Positions 8,116 through 15,485 of a DNA stretch of 41,048 nt are shown piece by piece. The notes beneath the pieces are model-generated. The model was not told the origin of the DNA, searched no databases, and saw only the letters and a program-made list of their open reading frames with translations. The stretch comes from CAYPUT01 sp046541715. Its GTDB lineage: Bacteria; Spirochaetota; Spirochaetia; DSM-27196; PWMO01. The position numbers and the translations under genes were made by a program. The DNA is taken from contig JBKHCS010000015.1 of NCBI GenBank assembly GCA_046541715.1, positions 1-41,048 on the forward strand. Direction: 5' to 3'. Position 1 is the stretch's first letter, and every line of letters starts with the position of its first letter.

Positions 8116-9003
8116 ATGAGTAACAAGGGTCCGTCGGTGTCGCTTCCCCCGGGGGCGGTTCCTGCCCGGCACGTCGGGGCGCTGGTGCCGGACTCTTTTA
8201 CCGCGGAGGTCATGAGCGTCCATTCCCGGGTGGTAAACCTGTTGCTACCCGAGGGGTTCCTCGTGTCCCTAGTCCGGGACCCCGGCGACATGACCGCTCT
8301 GGCGATCGAAGTCCCAGGTCTCCCGAACAACGGTTTTGATTGTCGTGTGTTTAGCCGGAGCGGCGCGCTTGTTCGCTCACCGCCTTCAACCTCCGGATCC
8401 AAGGGAGAGCTTGTCATTGCCCTCGGCTCAGGCCGGACGTTCTCCGGCGGGCTCTTGCGGGGAAGTCTTGCCGACGGTCTCGGGGCGACGCTCCGCTCGG
8501 CGATTCTCCGGTTGTCCGGGGACGACGGTTTCGTGTCCCTTCTTGCAGAACCGCGAAACCAATTCGCCCGGCGGGCCGCGGAGGTTCTCGCCCGGGGGGA
8601 GGGGGAGCTCCCGAAGCTTCTGGGGCTGGGAATCGGGTTCACCCCCTCGGGGGACGACTTTCTTACCGGCTATCTGATGGCTTCTGACCTCTGGCGCGCC
8701 TCCGGACGCGACGCCGGTGTCGAAGAGGCCGCCGCCGCGCGGCTTCGGAAAAGCATAGACGCCCGCCTCGCCGAAACGACCGCCGGCGGTAGGACGCTTC
8801 TCTACCTTGCCCTTCGGAAGAGCTACCCCTGTTACCTCCTCCGATTCTGGCGGAGCATTCGGCTGAATAACGGCGGCCGGCTTCCCGCGAATCGGGTCGT
8901 GACGGCGGTGGGAAGAGCGGCCGACCACGGCGAGACTTCGGGCCTCGATGCCCTCACGGGGTTCGCGTGGTTCCTTTTGACAAGGAAAGGGTCAGTGCTA
9001 TAA
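8116..9003 (+). CDS. DUF2877 / AllH (YlbF)-like carbamoyltransferase subunit
   Basis: A 295-aa DUF2877 protein. The diagnostic motifs GLGIGFTPSGDDFLTG (170-185) and GETSGLDALTGF (272-283) are intact, as is the N-terminal VHSRVVNL segment. In E. coli the homologue YlbF, now AllH, is reported to act with FdrA and YlbE as oxamate carbamoyltransferase in allantoin breakdown. Placement directly before fdrA and the DUF1116 gene supports the same three-subunit complex here. The ATG at 8116 lies only 8 nt after a terminator U-tract and has no separate Shine-Dalgarno; GTG 8137, preceded by AAGGG at 7 nt, is an alternative start. The stop codon lies inside the -10 box of the fdrA promoter. Confidence 0.87.
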   Translation: MSNKGPSVSLPPGAVPARHVGALVPDSFTAEVMSVHSRVVNLLLPEGFLVSLVRDPGDMTALAIEVPGLPNNGFDCRVFSRSGALVRSPPSTSGSKGELVIALGSGRTFSGGLLRGSLADGLGATLRSAILRLSGDDGFVSLLAEPRNQFARRAAEVLARGEGELPKLLGLGIGFTPSGDDFLTGYLMASDLWRASGRDAGVEEAAAARLRKSIDARLAETTAGGRTLLYLALRKSYPCYLLRFWRSIRLNNGGRLPANRVVTAVGRAADHGETSGLDALTGFAWFLLTRKGSVL

Positions 9004-9004
9004 T
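8977..9004 (+). promoter_or_regulatory. perfect-consensus promoter of the fdrA operon
   Basis: TTGACA (8977-8982), a 16-nt spacer and TATAAT (8999-9004) match both sigma-70 hexamers exactly. The -10 overlaps the stop codon (TAA 9001-9003) of the preceding gene. Transcription would begin near 9011, giving a leader of about 40 nt that includes AGGAGAG before the TTG start of fdrA. Confidence 0.88.
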
Positions 9005-9009
9005 GCACT
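8994..9009. promoter_or_regulatory. palindromic operator centred on the fdrA -10 box
   Basis: AGTGC (8994-8998) and GCACT (9005-9009) form a perfect inverted repeat with TATAAT as the 6-nt centre. A dimeric repressor bound here would cover the -10 box, a natural way to silence a promoter of full consensus strength until substrate is present. No regulator gene is visible in the window. Confidence 0.5.
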
Positions 9010-9049
9010 ACGCTACCTCGGAAATAGCCTACCTTACAGGAGAGATATC

Positions 9050-10609
9050 TTGAAAAGAATCGTCGTTGAGAAGGATTCGTACTACGATTCGGTCTTTCTC
9101 ATGCTTATCAATAAGGACGTAAAGTCCTCCCCCGGCGTCAGCGAAGCGGTTGTGACAATGGGGACCGAAATGAACCGCGATCTCCTTGCCGGTATGGGCC
9201 TTTCCAACGACCAGGTGGCAGCCTCCACGGCAAACGACCTAATCATCGCCCTCGAAGGGGAGACGGACGAAGCCTTGGACCGGGCGGAAGCGACCGCCCG
9301 GCGGCTTCTTACCCAGAAGAGCGCCTCAGGGAAGGGTGACGCGTACCGTCCGGCGACCCTCGACGCGGCGGTCCGGGCACTCCCGGAGGCGAATATCGCG
9401 GTGGTCTCGCTTCCGGGCCCTTTTGCCGGCCGGGAAGTCAGAAAGGCTCTCGAGCGGGGGCTCCACGTCATGCTCTTCTCGGACAACGTTCCGGTCGAAA
9501 CCGAAATCGCTCTTAAAAAGTTGGCCCGAGAAAAGGGACTTCTTATGATGGGCCCCGACTGCGGAACCGCCATTGTCAACGGGAAGCCCCTGTGCTTCGC
9601 GAACGTCGTCCGGGAGGGTGATATCGGATGCGTCGCCGCGTCGGGTACCGGCCTCCAAGAGGTAACCTGCAGCATCCACAAGGCAGGGGGCGGCATCAGC
9701 CAAGCTCTCGGCACCGGCGGCCGGGACCTCAAAAACGAGGAAATCGGCGGCACCATGATGCTGATGGGAATCGAAGCCCTCAAGAACGACCCCAAGACCA
9801 AGGTGATCGCGATATTCTCGAAGCCGCCGGCGGAGAGCGTCGCGAAAAAGGTAATCCGGGCGCTCAAAGGTTCCGGGAAGCCGGGGGTCGTGCATTTTAT
9901 CGGGATGGAGAAGGGGGCCGACGAAGGCACGATCCATTACGCCGGGAGCCTCGAAGAGACCGCCCTGATGTCCGTGGCGCTTTCGAAGGGAGAAGCGTAC
10001 AAGCGCCAGGTGTTTTCGGCGCCGGACTCGGAGATCCAAGGGATAGTCGCGGCGGAGACAAAGAGCATGTCCGCCGACCAGCGTTATATTCGGGGCCTCT
10101 TTACCGGAGGAACCCTCGCCGACGAAGCGCTCATCCTTCTAGACGACCTCCTCGGGGGCGTTTATTCGAATAACCAGACGAAGGACGCCTGGCTCCTCGC
10201 GGATCCGCATACCTCACAGGAGCACACCATCGTCGATCTCGGGGACGATATGTTTACCGTCGGTCGGCCCCACCCGATGATCGACCCGTCGACCCGGGAA
10301 GAGCGGATCGTCGCCGAGACGCAAGATCCGGAAATGGCGGTGATGATGCTCGACATGGTCCTCGGGTACGGCTCCCATCCGGATCCGACCGGAGCCATCC
10401 TCGGAAGCCTCAAGAAGGCAAAAGAGAAGGCGGTGGCCCGGGGGGGCTACCTGTCTATTATCGCATCGATAACAGGGACCGACGGCGACTTCCAGAATGT
10501 AGAGTCGCAGCGGCGGCAGCTCGAGTCCATCGGTTGCGTCGTCATGCCGTCTAATTACCAGGCGTCTATGCTTGCTGTTCGGATTATGGAAAAGGTGGCA
10601 CAACGATGA
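9050..10609 (+). CDS. fdrA: FdrA-family acyl-CoA synthetase-like protein / carbamoyltransferase subunit (AllF-like)
   Basis: A 519-aa FdrA homologue with the fold of succinyl-CoA synthetase alpha-type proteins: an N-terminal regulatory region, a CoA-binding-like Rossmann segment with MGPDCGTA (167-174) and ASGTGLQE (197-204), then a ligase-like half with GTGGRDLK (221-228) and GLFTGGTL (349-356). E. coli FdrA, slightly longer, is reported to form oxamate carbamoyltransferase with YlbE and YlbF, transferring a carbamoyl group between an acylurea and phosphate. The TTG start at 9050 is supported by AGGAGAG 6 nt upstream and the strong promoter before it. It overlaps the DUF1116 gene by 4 nt. 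The local substrate is inferred to be an acylurea such as ureidomalonate, because no allantoin genes are nearby. Confidence 0.9.
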   Translation: MKRIVVEKDSYYDSVFLMLINKDVKSSPGVSEAVVTMGTEMNRDLLAGMGLSNDQVAASTANDLIIALEGETDEALDRAEATARRLLTQKSASGKGDAYRPATLDAAVRALPEANIAVVSLPGPFAGREVRKALERGLHVMLFSDNVPVETEIALKKLAREKGLLMMGPDCGTAIVNGKPLCFANVVREGDIGCVAASGTGLQEVTCSIHKAGGGISQALGTGGRDLKNEEIGGTMMLMGIEALKNDPKTKVIAIFSKPPAESVAKKVIRALKGSGKPGVVHFIGMEKGADEGTIHYAGSLEETALMSVALSKGEAYKRQVFSAPDSEIQGIVAAETKSMSADQRYIRGLFTGGTLADEALILLDDLLGGVYSNNQTKDAWLLADPHTSQEHTIVDLGDDMFTVGRPHPMIDPSTREERIVAETQDPEMAVMMLDMVLGYGSHPDPTGAILGSLKKAKEKAVARGGYLSIIASITGTDGDFQNVESQRRQLESIGCVVMPSNYQASMLAVRIMEKVAQR

Positions 10610-12033
10610 ATGTCGAGAAGATAAACGAGCTTTTCGAAGGCGAGCTGAAGGTCGTCAACATGGGGCTCGAAGGCTTTGCCGAGGACCTTGCCGACCAGAA
10701 AGTCGACGTGGTCCAGGTCGACTGGCGCCCTCCGGCGGGGGGGGACAGCAAGATGGCGGCGCTTCTCGAGCGTCTCGATGCCTCGACCAAGGCCGATCGC
10801 GCCGCAGCAAACGCCGAAGCGGTCTCCCGGCTCCAGAAGGGCCGTCCGACCCTGGTGGATATCGGCGTCGCCGAGACGAGTATTCCAGGGATGCGGAAGA
10901 ATCTGATTCTGCACGCCGGTCCCCCGGTTAAGTGGGAAGAGATGGCCGGACCCTTGCGGGGCGCCGTAATCGGGGGGCTTATCTACGAAGGGCTCGCGGA
11001 GACTCCAGGAGAGGCGGAAAAGCTTGCCGCCTCGGGAGAGATCGACTTTGAGCCGTGCCATCATCACAACAGCGTAGGCCCGATGGCCGGGGTCGTGACG
11101 GCCGGCATGCCGGTATGGATCGTGGAAAACACTGCCTTCGGAAACAAAGCCTACTGCACTCTCAACGAGGGGCTCGGTAAGGTGCTCCGATACGGTGCGA
11201 ACGGTCCCGAGGTAATCGAGAAGCTGAGGTGGATGGAAAAGGAGCTCGCGCCGATTCTCAAGGCGGCGATGAAGCTCCGGGGCCCCATCGACATGAAGAA
11301 CCTGATCGCCCAGGTCCTGCAGATGGGGGACGAGGGACACAATCGCAACCGTGCCGGCACCTCGCTCTTTATTCGGGAGCTCGCCCCCTACCTGGTCCAA
11401 CTTGATGAGCCGAAGGATAAGCTCTCGAAGGTCCTGACCTTCATGCACGAGAACGACCATTTCTTTCTGAACCTGACGATGCCTTCCGCGAAGGCGACGG
11501 TAGACGCCTGCAGGGACATAGAAGGAAGCTCGATGATCGTTACCATGGCCCGGAACGGAACCGAGTTCGGTATCCGAATAAGCGGACTCGGGGATGAGTG
11601 GTTTACCGGACCGGCGAGCATTATCGACGGGCTCTATCTTCCGGGGTACACCGCCGAGGACGCGGCCCGGGACATCGGCGATTCGGTTATCACCGAAACC
11701 ATCGGCATCGGCGGTTTCGCCATGGCGGCGGCCCCGGCGATCGTCAAGTTTGTCGGGGGAACCCCTCAAGACGCGGTCAACTTTACCACCCAGATGTACG
11801 AAATAACCCTCGAGGAGAACGAGACCTATCAGATTCCGGCCCTCGACTTTCGGGGAACGCCGACGGGAATCGACCTGGTGAGGATTGTCGAAACGGGAAT
11901 TCTCCCGGCTATTAACACGGGGATCGCCCATAAGGACCCGGGTGTCGGCATGGTTGGGGCGGGGCTGGTTAAGCCGCCGCAAAAATGCTTCGACGACGCA
12001 TTCAAGGCCTTCGTAGAACGCTACGGAGCATAG
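10606..12033 (+). CDS. DUF1116 / AllG (YlbE)-like carbamoyltransferase subunit
   Basis: A 475-aa DUF1116 protein, partner of FdrA. Visible conserved stretches are DIGVAETSIPGM (85-96), the triple histidine FEPCHHHNSVGPMAGV (148-163), GDEGHNRNRAGTSLF, a glycine-rich GIGGFAMAAAP and a C-terminal KDPGVGMVGAGLVKPP. In E. coli the homologue YlbE is reported to be the AllG subunit of oxamate carbamoyltransferase; it is somewhat shorter. The ATG overlaps the fdrA stop (ATGA), which keeps the two subunits in balance. The histidine cluster and GHNRNR segment are likely phosphate- or carbamoyl-binding elements, but this is inference. The cyclase-family gene follows after 31 nt. Confidence 0.9.
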   Translation: MNVEKINELFEGELKVVNMGLEGFAEDLADQKVDVVQVDWRPPAGGDSKMAALLERLDASTKADRAAANAEAVSRLQKGRPTLVDIGVAETSIPGMRKNLILHAGPPVKWEEMAGPLRGAVIGGLIYEGLAETPGEAEKLAASGEIDFEPCHHHNSVGPMAGVVTAGMPVWIVENTAFGNKAYCTLNEGLGKVLRYGANGPEVIEKLRWMEKELAPILKAAMKLRGPIDMKNLIAQVLQMGDEGHNRNRAGTSLFIRELAPYLVQLDEPKDKLSKVLTFMHENDHFFLNLTMPSAKATVDACRDIEGSSMIVTMARNGTEFGIRISGLGDEWFTGPASIIDGLYLPGYTAEDAARDIGDSVITETIGIGGFAMAAAPAIVKFVGGTPQDAVNFTTQMYEITLEENETYQIPALDFRGTPTGIDLVRIVETGILPAINTGIAHKDPGVGMVGAGLVKPPQKCFDDAFKAFVERYGA

Positions 12034-12064
12034 AAACAGAGAACAAAGATACGAGGAGAACAAA

Positions 12065-12937
12065 ATGAAATTTATCGATCTTACTATTCCCGTTGGTGTA
12101 GGTACTCCCCCGTGGCCGACCTACGTAGCCCTGCAGGTTCAGTACTTCAAGCGCTTAGCCCCGAACGGTGCCAACGGACAGGTGGTTACCCATTCGAACC
12201 ACGTCGGGACCCACCTCGACGGCGAGATTCACTTTCACACCCCGGGGAAGGACATTGCTTCCCTGGACATGGACTTTCTCGTCCACGAGGGCGTTGTCGT
12301 CGACCTCTCGGATGCCGTGGAGGACTACAGCATCTACACGTCGAAGATGGTCGAAGACCGGGTCGAGGTAAAAGAGGGTGACATTCTCATTATCAACACC
12401 GGGTACCACCGGTATGGATGGGACCAGCCCGGAGCCGATGAGGTCCGGTATATGGTCAAGCACCCGGGACCGGACCGGGAGTTTGCCGAGTGGGCCAAGA
12501 AAAAGAAGCTCCGGTGGATTGGTATCGACTGCGGAAGCGCCGACCATCCGATGAACACCAAGATCCGGGATTGGATGCCGGACCATGCGGTGGAATGCGA
12601 CGCCTACTTCCAGAAGAAATACGGAAAGAAGCTGGAAGAGGTCTTTACCAAAGACAAGTATCAGCTGATGCACCTCGAGATGTTCAACGTCGGTATTATC
12701 CACTCCGAATGCGTCGGAGGCGACATCGACTTGCTCTCGAACCAGCGGGCGACCATCGGCTTCTTCCCCTGGCGGTTCGTCGACGGCGAATCGAGCATCG
12801 GTCGCTGCGTGGCGATGGTGGAAGACGACCGGTACGAAAAGCTGATGGCCGTCAAGTCCAAGTCGGTCCTCACCAAATTCGGTGACGTTTCCATCGCCGA
12901 CAACCCGGGACTCGCCGGCCGGATCAAGAAGGCCTAA
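12065..12937 (+). CDS. cyclase-family metal-dependent amidohydrolase (candidate ring-opening enzyme)
   Basis: A 290-aa member of the cyclase/kynurenine formamidase/isatin hydrolase family, which hydrolyses amide or lactam bonds with a divalent metal, usually Mn or Zn. The metal motif is HVGTHLDGEIHF (46-57): H46, H50, D52 and H56 are present, but the usual Pro two residues after the Asp is Glu54. Other conserved parts are LIINTGYHRYG (108-118), WIGIDCGSADHP and HSECVGGDIDLL. A good Shine-Dalgarno (GAGGAG) precedes the ATG. It sits between the FdrA complex genes and the CoA-transferase/amidase pair, where a pathway needs a ring-opening step; no dihydropyrimidinase, allantoinase or AtzD/barbiturase-type gene is present. 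I infer barbiturate or a similar cyclic ureide as substrate. Confidence 0.85.
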   Translation: MKFIDLTIPVGVGTPPWPTYVALQVQYFKRLAPNGANGQVVTHSNHVGTHLDGEIHFHTPGKDIASLDMDFLVHEGVVVDLSDAVEDYSIYTSKMVEDRVEVKEGDILIINTGYHRYGWDQPGADEVRYMVKHPGPDREFAEWAKKKKLRWIGIDCGSADHPMNTKIRDWMPDHAVECDAYFQKKYGKKLEEVFTKDKYQLMHLEMFNVGIIHSECVGGDIDLLSNQRATIGFFPWRFVDGESSIGRCVAMVEDDRYEKLMAVKSKSVLTKFGDVSIADNPGLAGRIKKA

Positions 12938-12941
12938 GAAG

Positions 12942-14120
12942 GTGGCCCTGCCGTTAGAGGGGATCCGGGTATTGGATTTGACCCGGGTCCTCGCGGGGCC
13001 CTACTGCACCATGGTTCTCTCGGACCTCGGGGCAGAGGTTGTAAAGGTCGAGCAACCGGGTAAGGGGGACGACTCCCGGCATTTCGGTCCCTTTAAGAAC
13101 GACGAGAGTCTCTACTTCGTCAGTATCAACCGGGAAAAGAAGAGCATCTCCCTCAACCTCAAGACCGATAAGGGAAAAGACCTTTTCCGGAAGCTGGTCC
13201 CAAAGTTCGACGTTATCGTGGAGAACTTTCGTCCCGGGGTTATGGAAAAACTCGGGCTCGGCTTCGAGGCGCTCAAGAAGATAAACCCGCGCCTCATCTA
13301 TGCCGCTTCGAGCGGTTTCGGACACTCGGGTCCCGACTCGCTCAAGCCGGCATACGACATCCTCGTCCAGGCGATGGGGGGTATCATGAGTATTACCGGA
13401 TGGCCCGATTCCCCACCGACCCGGGTCGGTGCCTCGATCGGGGACATTACCGCCGCCCTGTTTACCGCGATCGGGGTCGTTGCGGCGCTCCACGAACGAA
13501 ACAGCACCGGAAAGGGGCAGAAGATAGACGTCGCGATGCTCGACTGTCAGGTTGCGATTCTCGAAAACGCCCTGGCGCGTTTCCAGGTAACTCGGGAAAA
13601 CCCGAAACCCCTGGGAAACCGCCACCCGACGATTACTCCCTTCCAGGTCTACTCGACCGCCGACGACTACGTCGTGGTCGCTATCGGTAACGACAGCCTC
13701 TGGAAGACCTTCTGCCTGACGGTGGAACGGGAAGAGTTGCTCAACGACCCGCGCTTCGCCGACAACGGTTCCCGGACCGAGAACTTAGAGGAGTTGAACG
13801 CCGAGCTCTACCCGCTCTTCGCCGAAAAGACTACCCAGGAGTGGCTCGATCTTCTCGAGAACGCGGGGATACCCCACGCCCGGATCAATGGGATGGACCA
13901 GGTTATGCACCATCCCCAGGTGCTCTCCCGGCAGATGATCGTCGATCTCGAAGACCGGAAGCTACCCGAGGTAAAGCTCGCCGGCAATCCGATAAAGATG
14001 GACAGCGTCCCGGACCGCTCTTCCCGGCGGAAAGCCCCGGCGATCGGGGAGAACAACGAGGAGATCTTTGGGCTTTCCCGGGAGGAGCTTAAGAAACTCG
14101 CGGACGAGGGGGTCGTATGA
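12942..14120 (+). CDS. class III (CaiB/BaiF) CoA-transferase, copy 1
   Basis: A 392-aa family III CoA-transferase, like formyl-CoA:oxalate and succinyl-CoA:mesaconate enzymes. The N-terminus GIRVLDLTRVLAGPYCTMVLSDLGAEV is typical, and the catalytic Asp lies in PAYDILVQAMGG at D139. The GTG at 12942 is chosen because it puts this motif at the usual distance and has AAGAAGG 9 nt upstream, inside the end of the previous gene; earlier starts would overlap that gene by more than 50 nt. It overlaps the amidase by 4 nt (ATGA). In this setting it may activate a dicarboxylate or its monoamide, with malonate or methylmalonate as the inferred acceptor. Confidence 0.9.
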   Translation: MALPLEGIRVLDLTRVLAGPYCTMVLSDLGAEVVKVEQPGKGDDSRHFGPFKNDESLYFVSINREKKSISLNLKTDKGKDLFRKLVPKFDVIVENFRPGVMEKLGLGFEALKKINPRLIYAASSGFGHSGPDSLKPAYDILVQAMGGIMSITGWPDSPPTRVGASIGDITAALFTAIGVVAALHERNSTGKGQKIDVAMLDCQVAILENALARFQVTRENPKPLGNRHPTITPFQVYSTADDYVVVAIGNDSLWKTFCLTVEREELLNDPRFADNGSRTENLEELNAELYPLFAEKTTQEWLDLLENAGIPHARINGMDQVMHHPQVLSRQMIVDLEDRKLPEVKLAGNPIKMDSVPDRSSRRKAPAIGENNEEIFGLSREELKKLADEGVV

Positions 14121-15466
14121 CCGCGGGAGCCGGCTCTCGAATCGCCGATCTCCCCTTAAGAGAGCTGCTCCCGAAACTGCGGGAGGACCGCGTGAGCCTC
14201 GAGGAGTACATCGAAGACGTGCTCCTTCGGGTCGAGGAAAGAGAACCGGTTCTCCAGGCGCTTCTCCCGGAGGAGAATCGACGGGAACGGCTTCTTTCCG
14301 CCGCCGAAAGTCTCCGGGCCCGCTTTCCGGAAGGCCGGCGTGCCCCTCTCTACGGCGCCCTCTACGGTGTAAAGGACATCTTTAAGGTCGACGGCTTCCC
14401 GATGCGGGCCGGTTCCCGACTCCCGGAGGAGGCTTTCGATGGGCCCCAATCGGCGATAGTCGATAGGCTCTCGGAACTCGGGGCCCTGCCCCTTGGGCGT
14501 ACCGTAACTACCGAGTTCGCCTATTTCTCTCCGGGGCCGACGACCAACCCCCGGAACCCGGAGCACACCCCCGGCGGTTCGAGTAGCGGTTCGGCCGCCG
14601 CCGTCGGGGCGGGGTACTGTCGCTTTGCTCTGGGAACCCAGACCATCGGTTCGATCATCCGTCCCGCCTCGTTCTGTGGAGTCTGGGGAGTAAAGCCGAG
14701 TTTCGGCACGCTTCCGACGACAGGGGTGTTTCCCTTTTCCGAGTCCGCGGACCACGTTGGTTTCTTGCTAGGGAACGTTTCCGACGCGTCGCTGCTTCTC
14801 GGGATACTCCTCGACGGGGCGCCCTGGGAAGAGGCTTCTGAACCGAGAGCGTCCGGCGCCGGAGCTTCCGGCGTGGGAGATTCCTTCGCACTTCCCGACG
14901 AGAGCTACCTCTCGCAGGTGGAGCCGGAGACCCTGAAGCACTTCGAAGAAACCATCGGTGCTATCGAAGAGGCCGGGGGTACCATCAAGCGAAGCAGCTC
15001 GCTGTCGGATATTGAGGAGATAGCCGTGGCACACCGGGAGATGATAGCCCGGGAGTTTTACGAAAACCACCGAAAGCTCTTTGACCGATACGGAGATCTC
15101 TACAGCGAGGCGAGCACGAAGCTCTACCGAGAAGGGCAGGGTGTCACCGAAGCGGAGGCGACGGCTGCGGCGGCCGGGCGGATGCAACTCCGGCGTCTTC
15201 TCGACGGAGAGCTCGTCCGCCTCGGTGCCCGGGCGTGGCTCTCTCCGTCGGCGTTTGGGACCGCTCCGAAGGGGATTCTGTCGACCGGAAGCCCGGTGAT
15301 GAACCTTCCGTGGACCTACGCGGGGCTTCCGGCGGTCAACGTTCCTTCGGGGACCAACGGTAACGGACTGCCCTACGGCCTTCAGGTGGTCGGGCGCTTC
15401 GGAGAAGACCGGGAGACTGTGGAAGCCGCGAGACAGGTCGAGCACATTCTCTCGCGGGGGCTATAG
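14117..15466 (+). CDS. amidase-signature family hydrolase
   Basis: A 449-aa amidase-signature enzyme with the Ser-cisSer-Lys triad: Lys86 in YGVKDIF, the glycine-serine loop GGSSSGSAAAV (153-163) and the nucleophile Ser179 in GTQTIGSI. The usual GTDTGGS is altered to GTQTIGS, a change near the nucleophile that may mark a special substrate. Ureidomalonase, GatA, AtzF and malonamidase belong to this family. Overlap with the CoA-transferase and place in the fdrA operon suggest it removes ammonia from a small monoamide, inferred to be malonamate or methylmalonamate, or alternatively cleaves the ureido acid directly. It is convergent with the second CoA-transferase (19 nt apart). Confidence 0.9.
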   Translation: MTAGAGSRIADLPLRELLPKLREDRVSLEEYIEDVLLRVEEREPVLQALLPEENRRERLLSAAESLRARFPEGRRAPLYGALYGVKDIFKVDGFPMRAGSRLPEEAFDGPQSAIVDRLSELGALPLGRTVTTEFAYFSPGPTTNPRNPEHTPGGSSSGSAAAVGAGYCRFALGTQTIGSIIRPASFCGVWGVKPSFGTLPTTGVFPFSESADHVGFLLGNVSDASLLLGILLDGAPWEEASEPRASGAGASGVGDSFALPDESYLSQVEPETLKHFEETIGAIEEAGGTIKRSSSLSDIEEIAVAHREMIAREFYENHRKLFDRYGDLYSEASTKLYREGQGVTEAEATAAAAGRMQLRRLLDGELVRLGARAWLSPSAFGTAPKGILSTGSPVMNLPWTYAGLPAVNVPSGTNGNGLPYGLQVVGRFGEDRETVEAARQVEHILSRGL

Positions 15467-15485
15467 ACCGGAGAGATCGCGGTAG

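Noticed and set aside
10555..12063. Long open frame on the minus strand opposite the DUF1116 gene
   Set aside because: It is a by-product of GC-rich codon use: no ribosome site, no family resemblance, and it lies wholly over a well-conserved gene. The same holds for long antiparallel frames near 15382-16626, 18000-19050 and 26200-27144.
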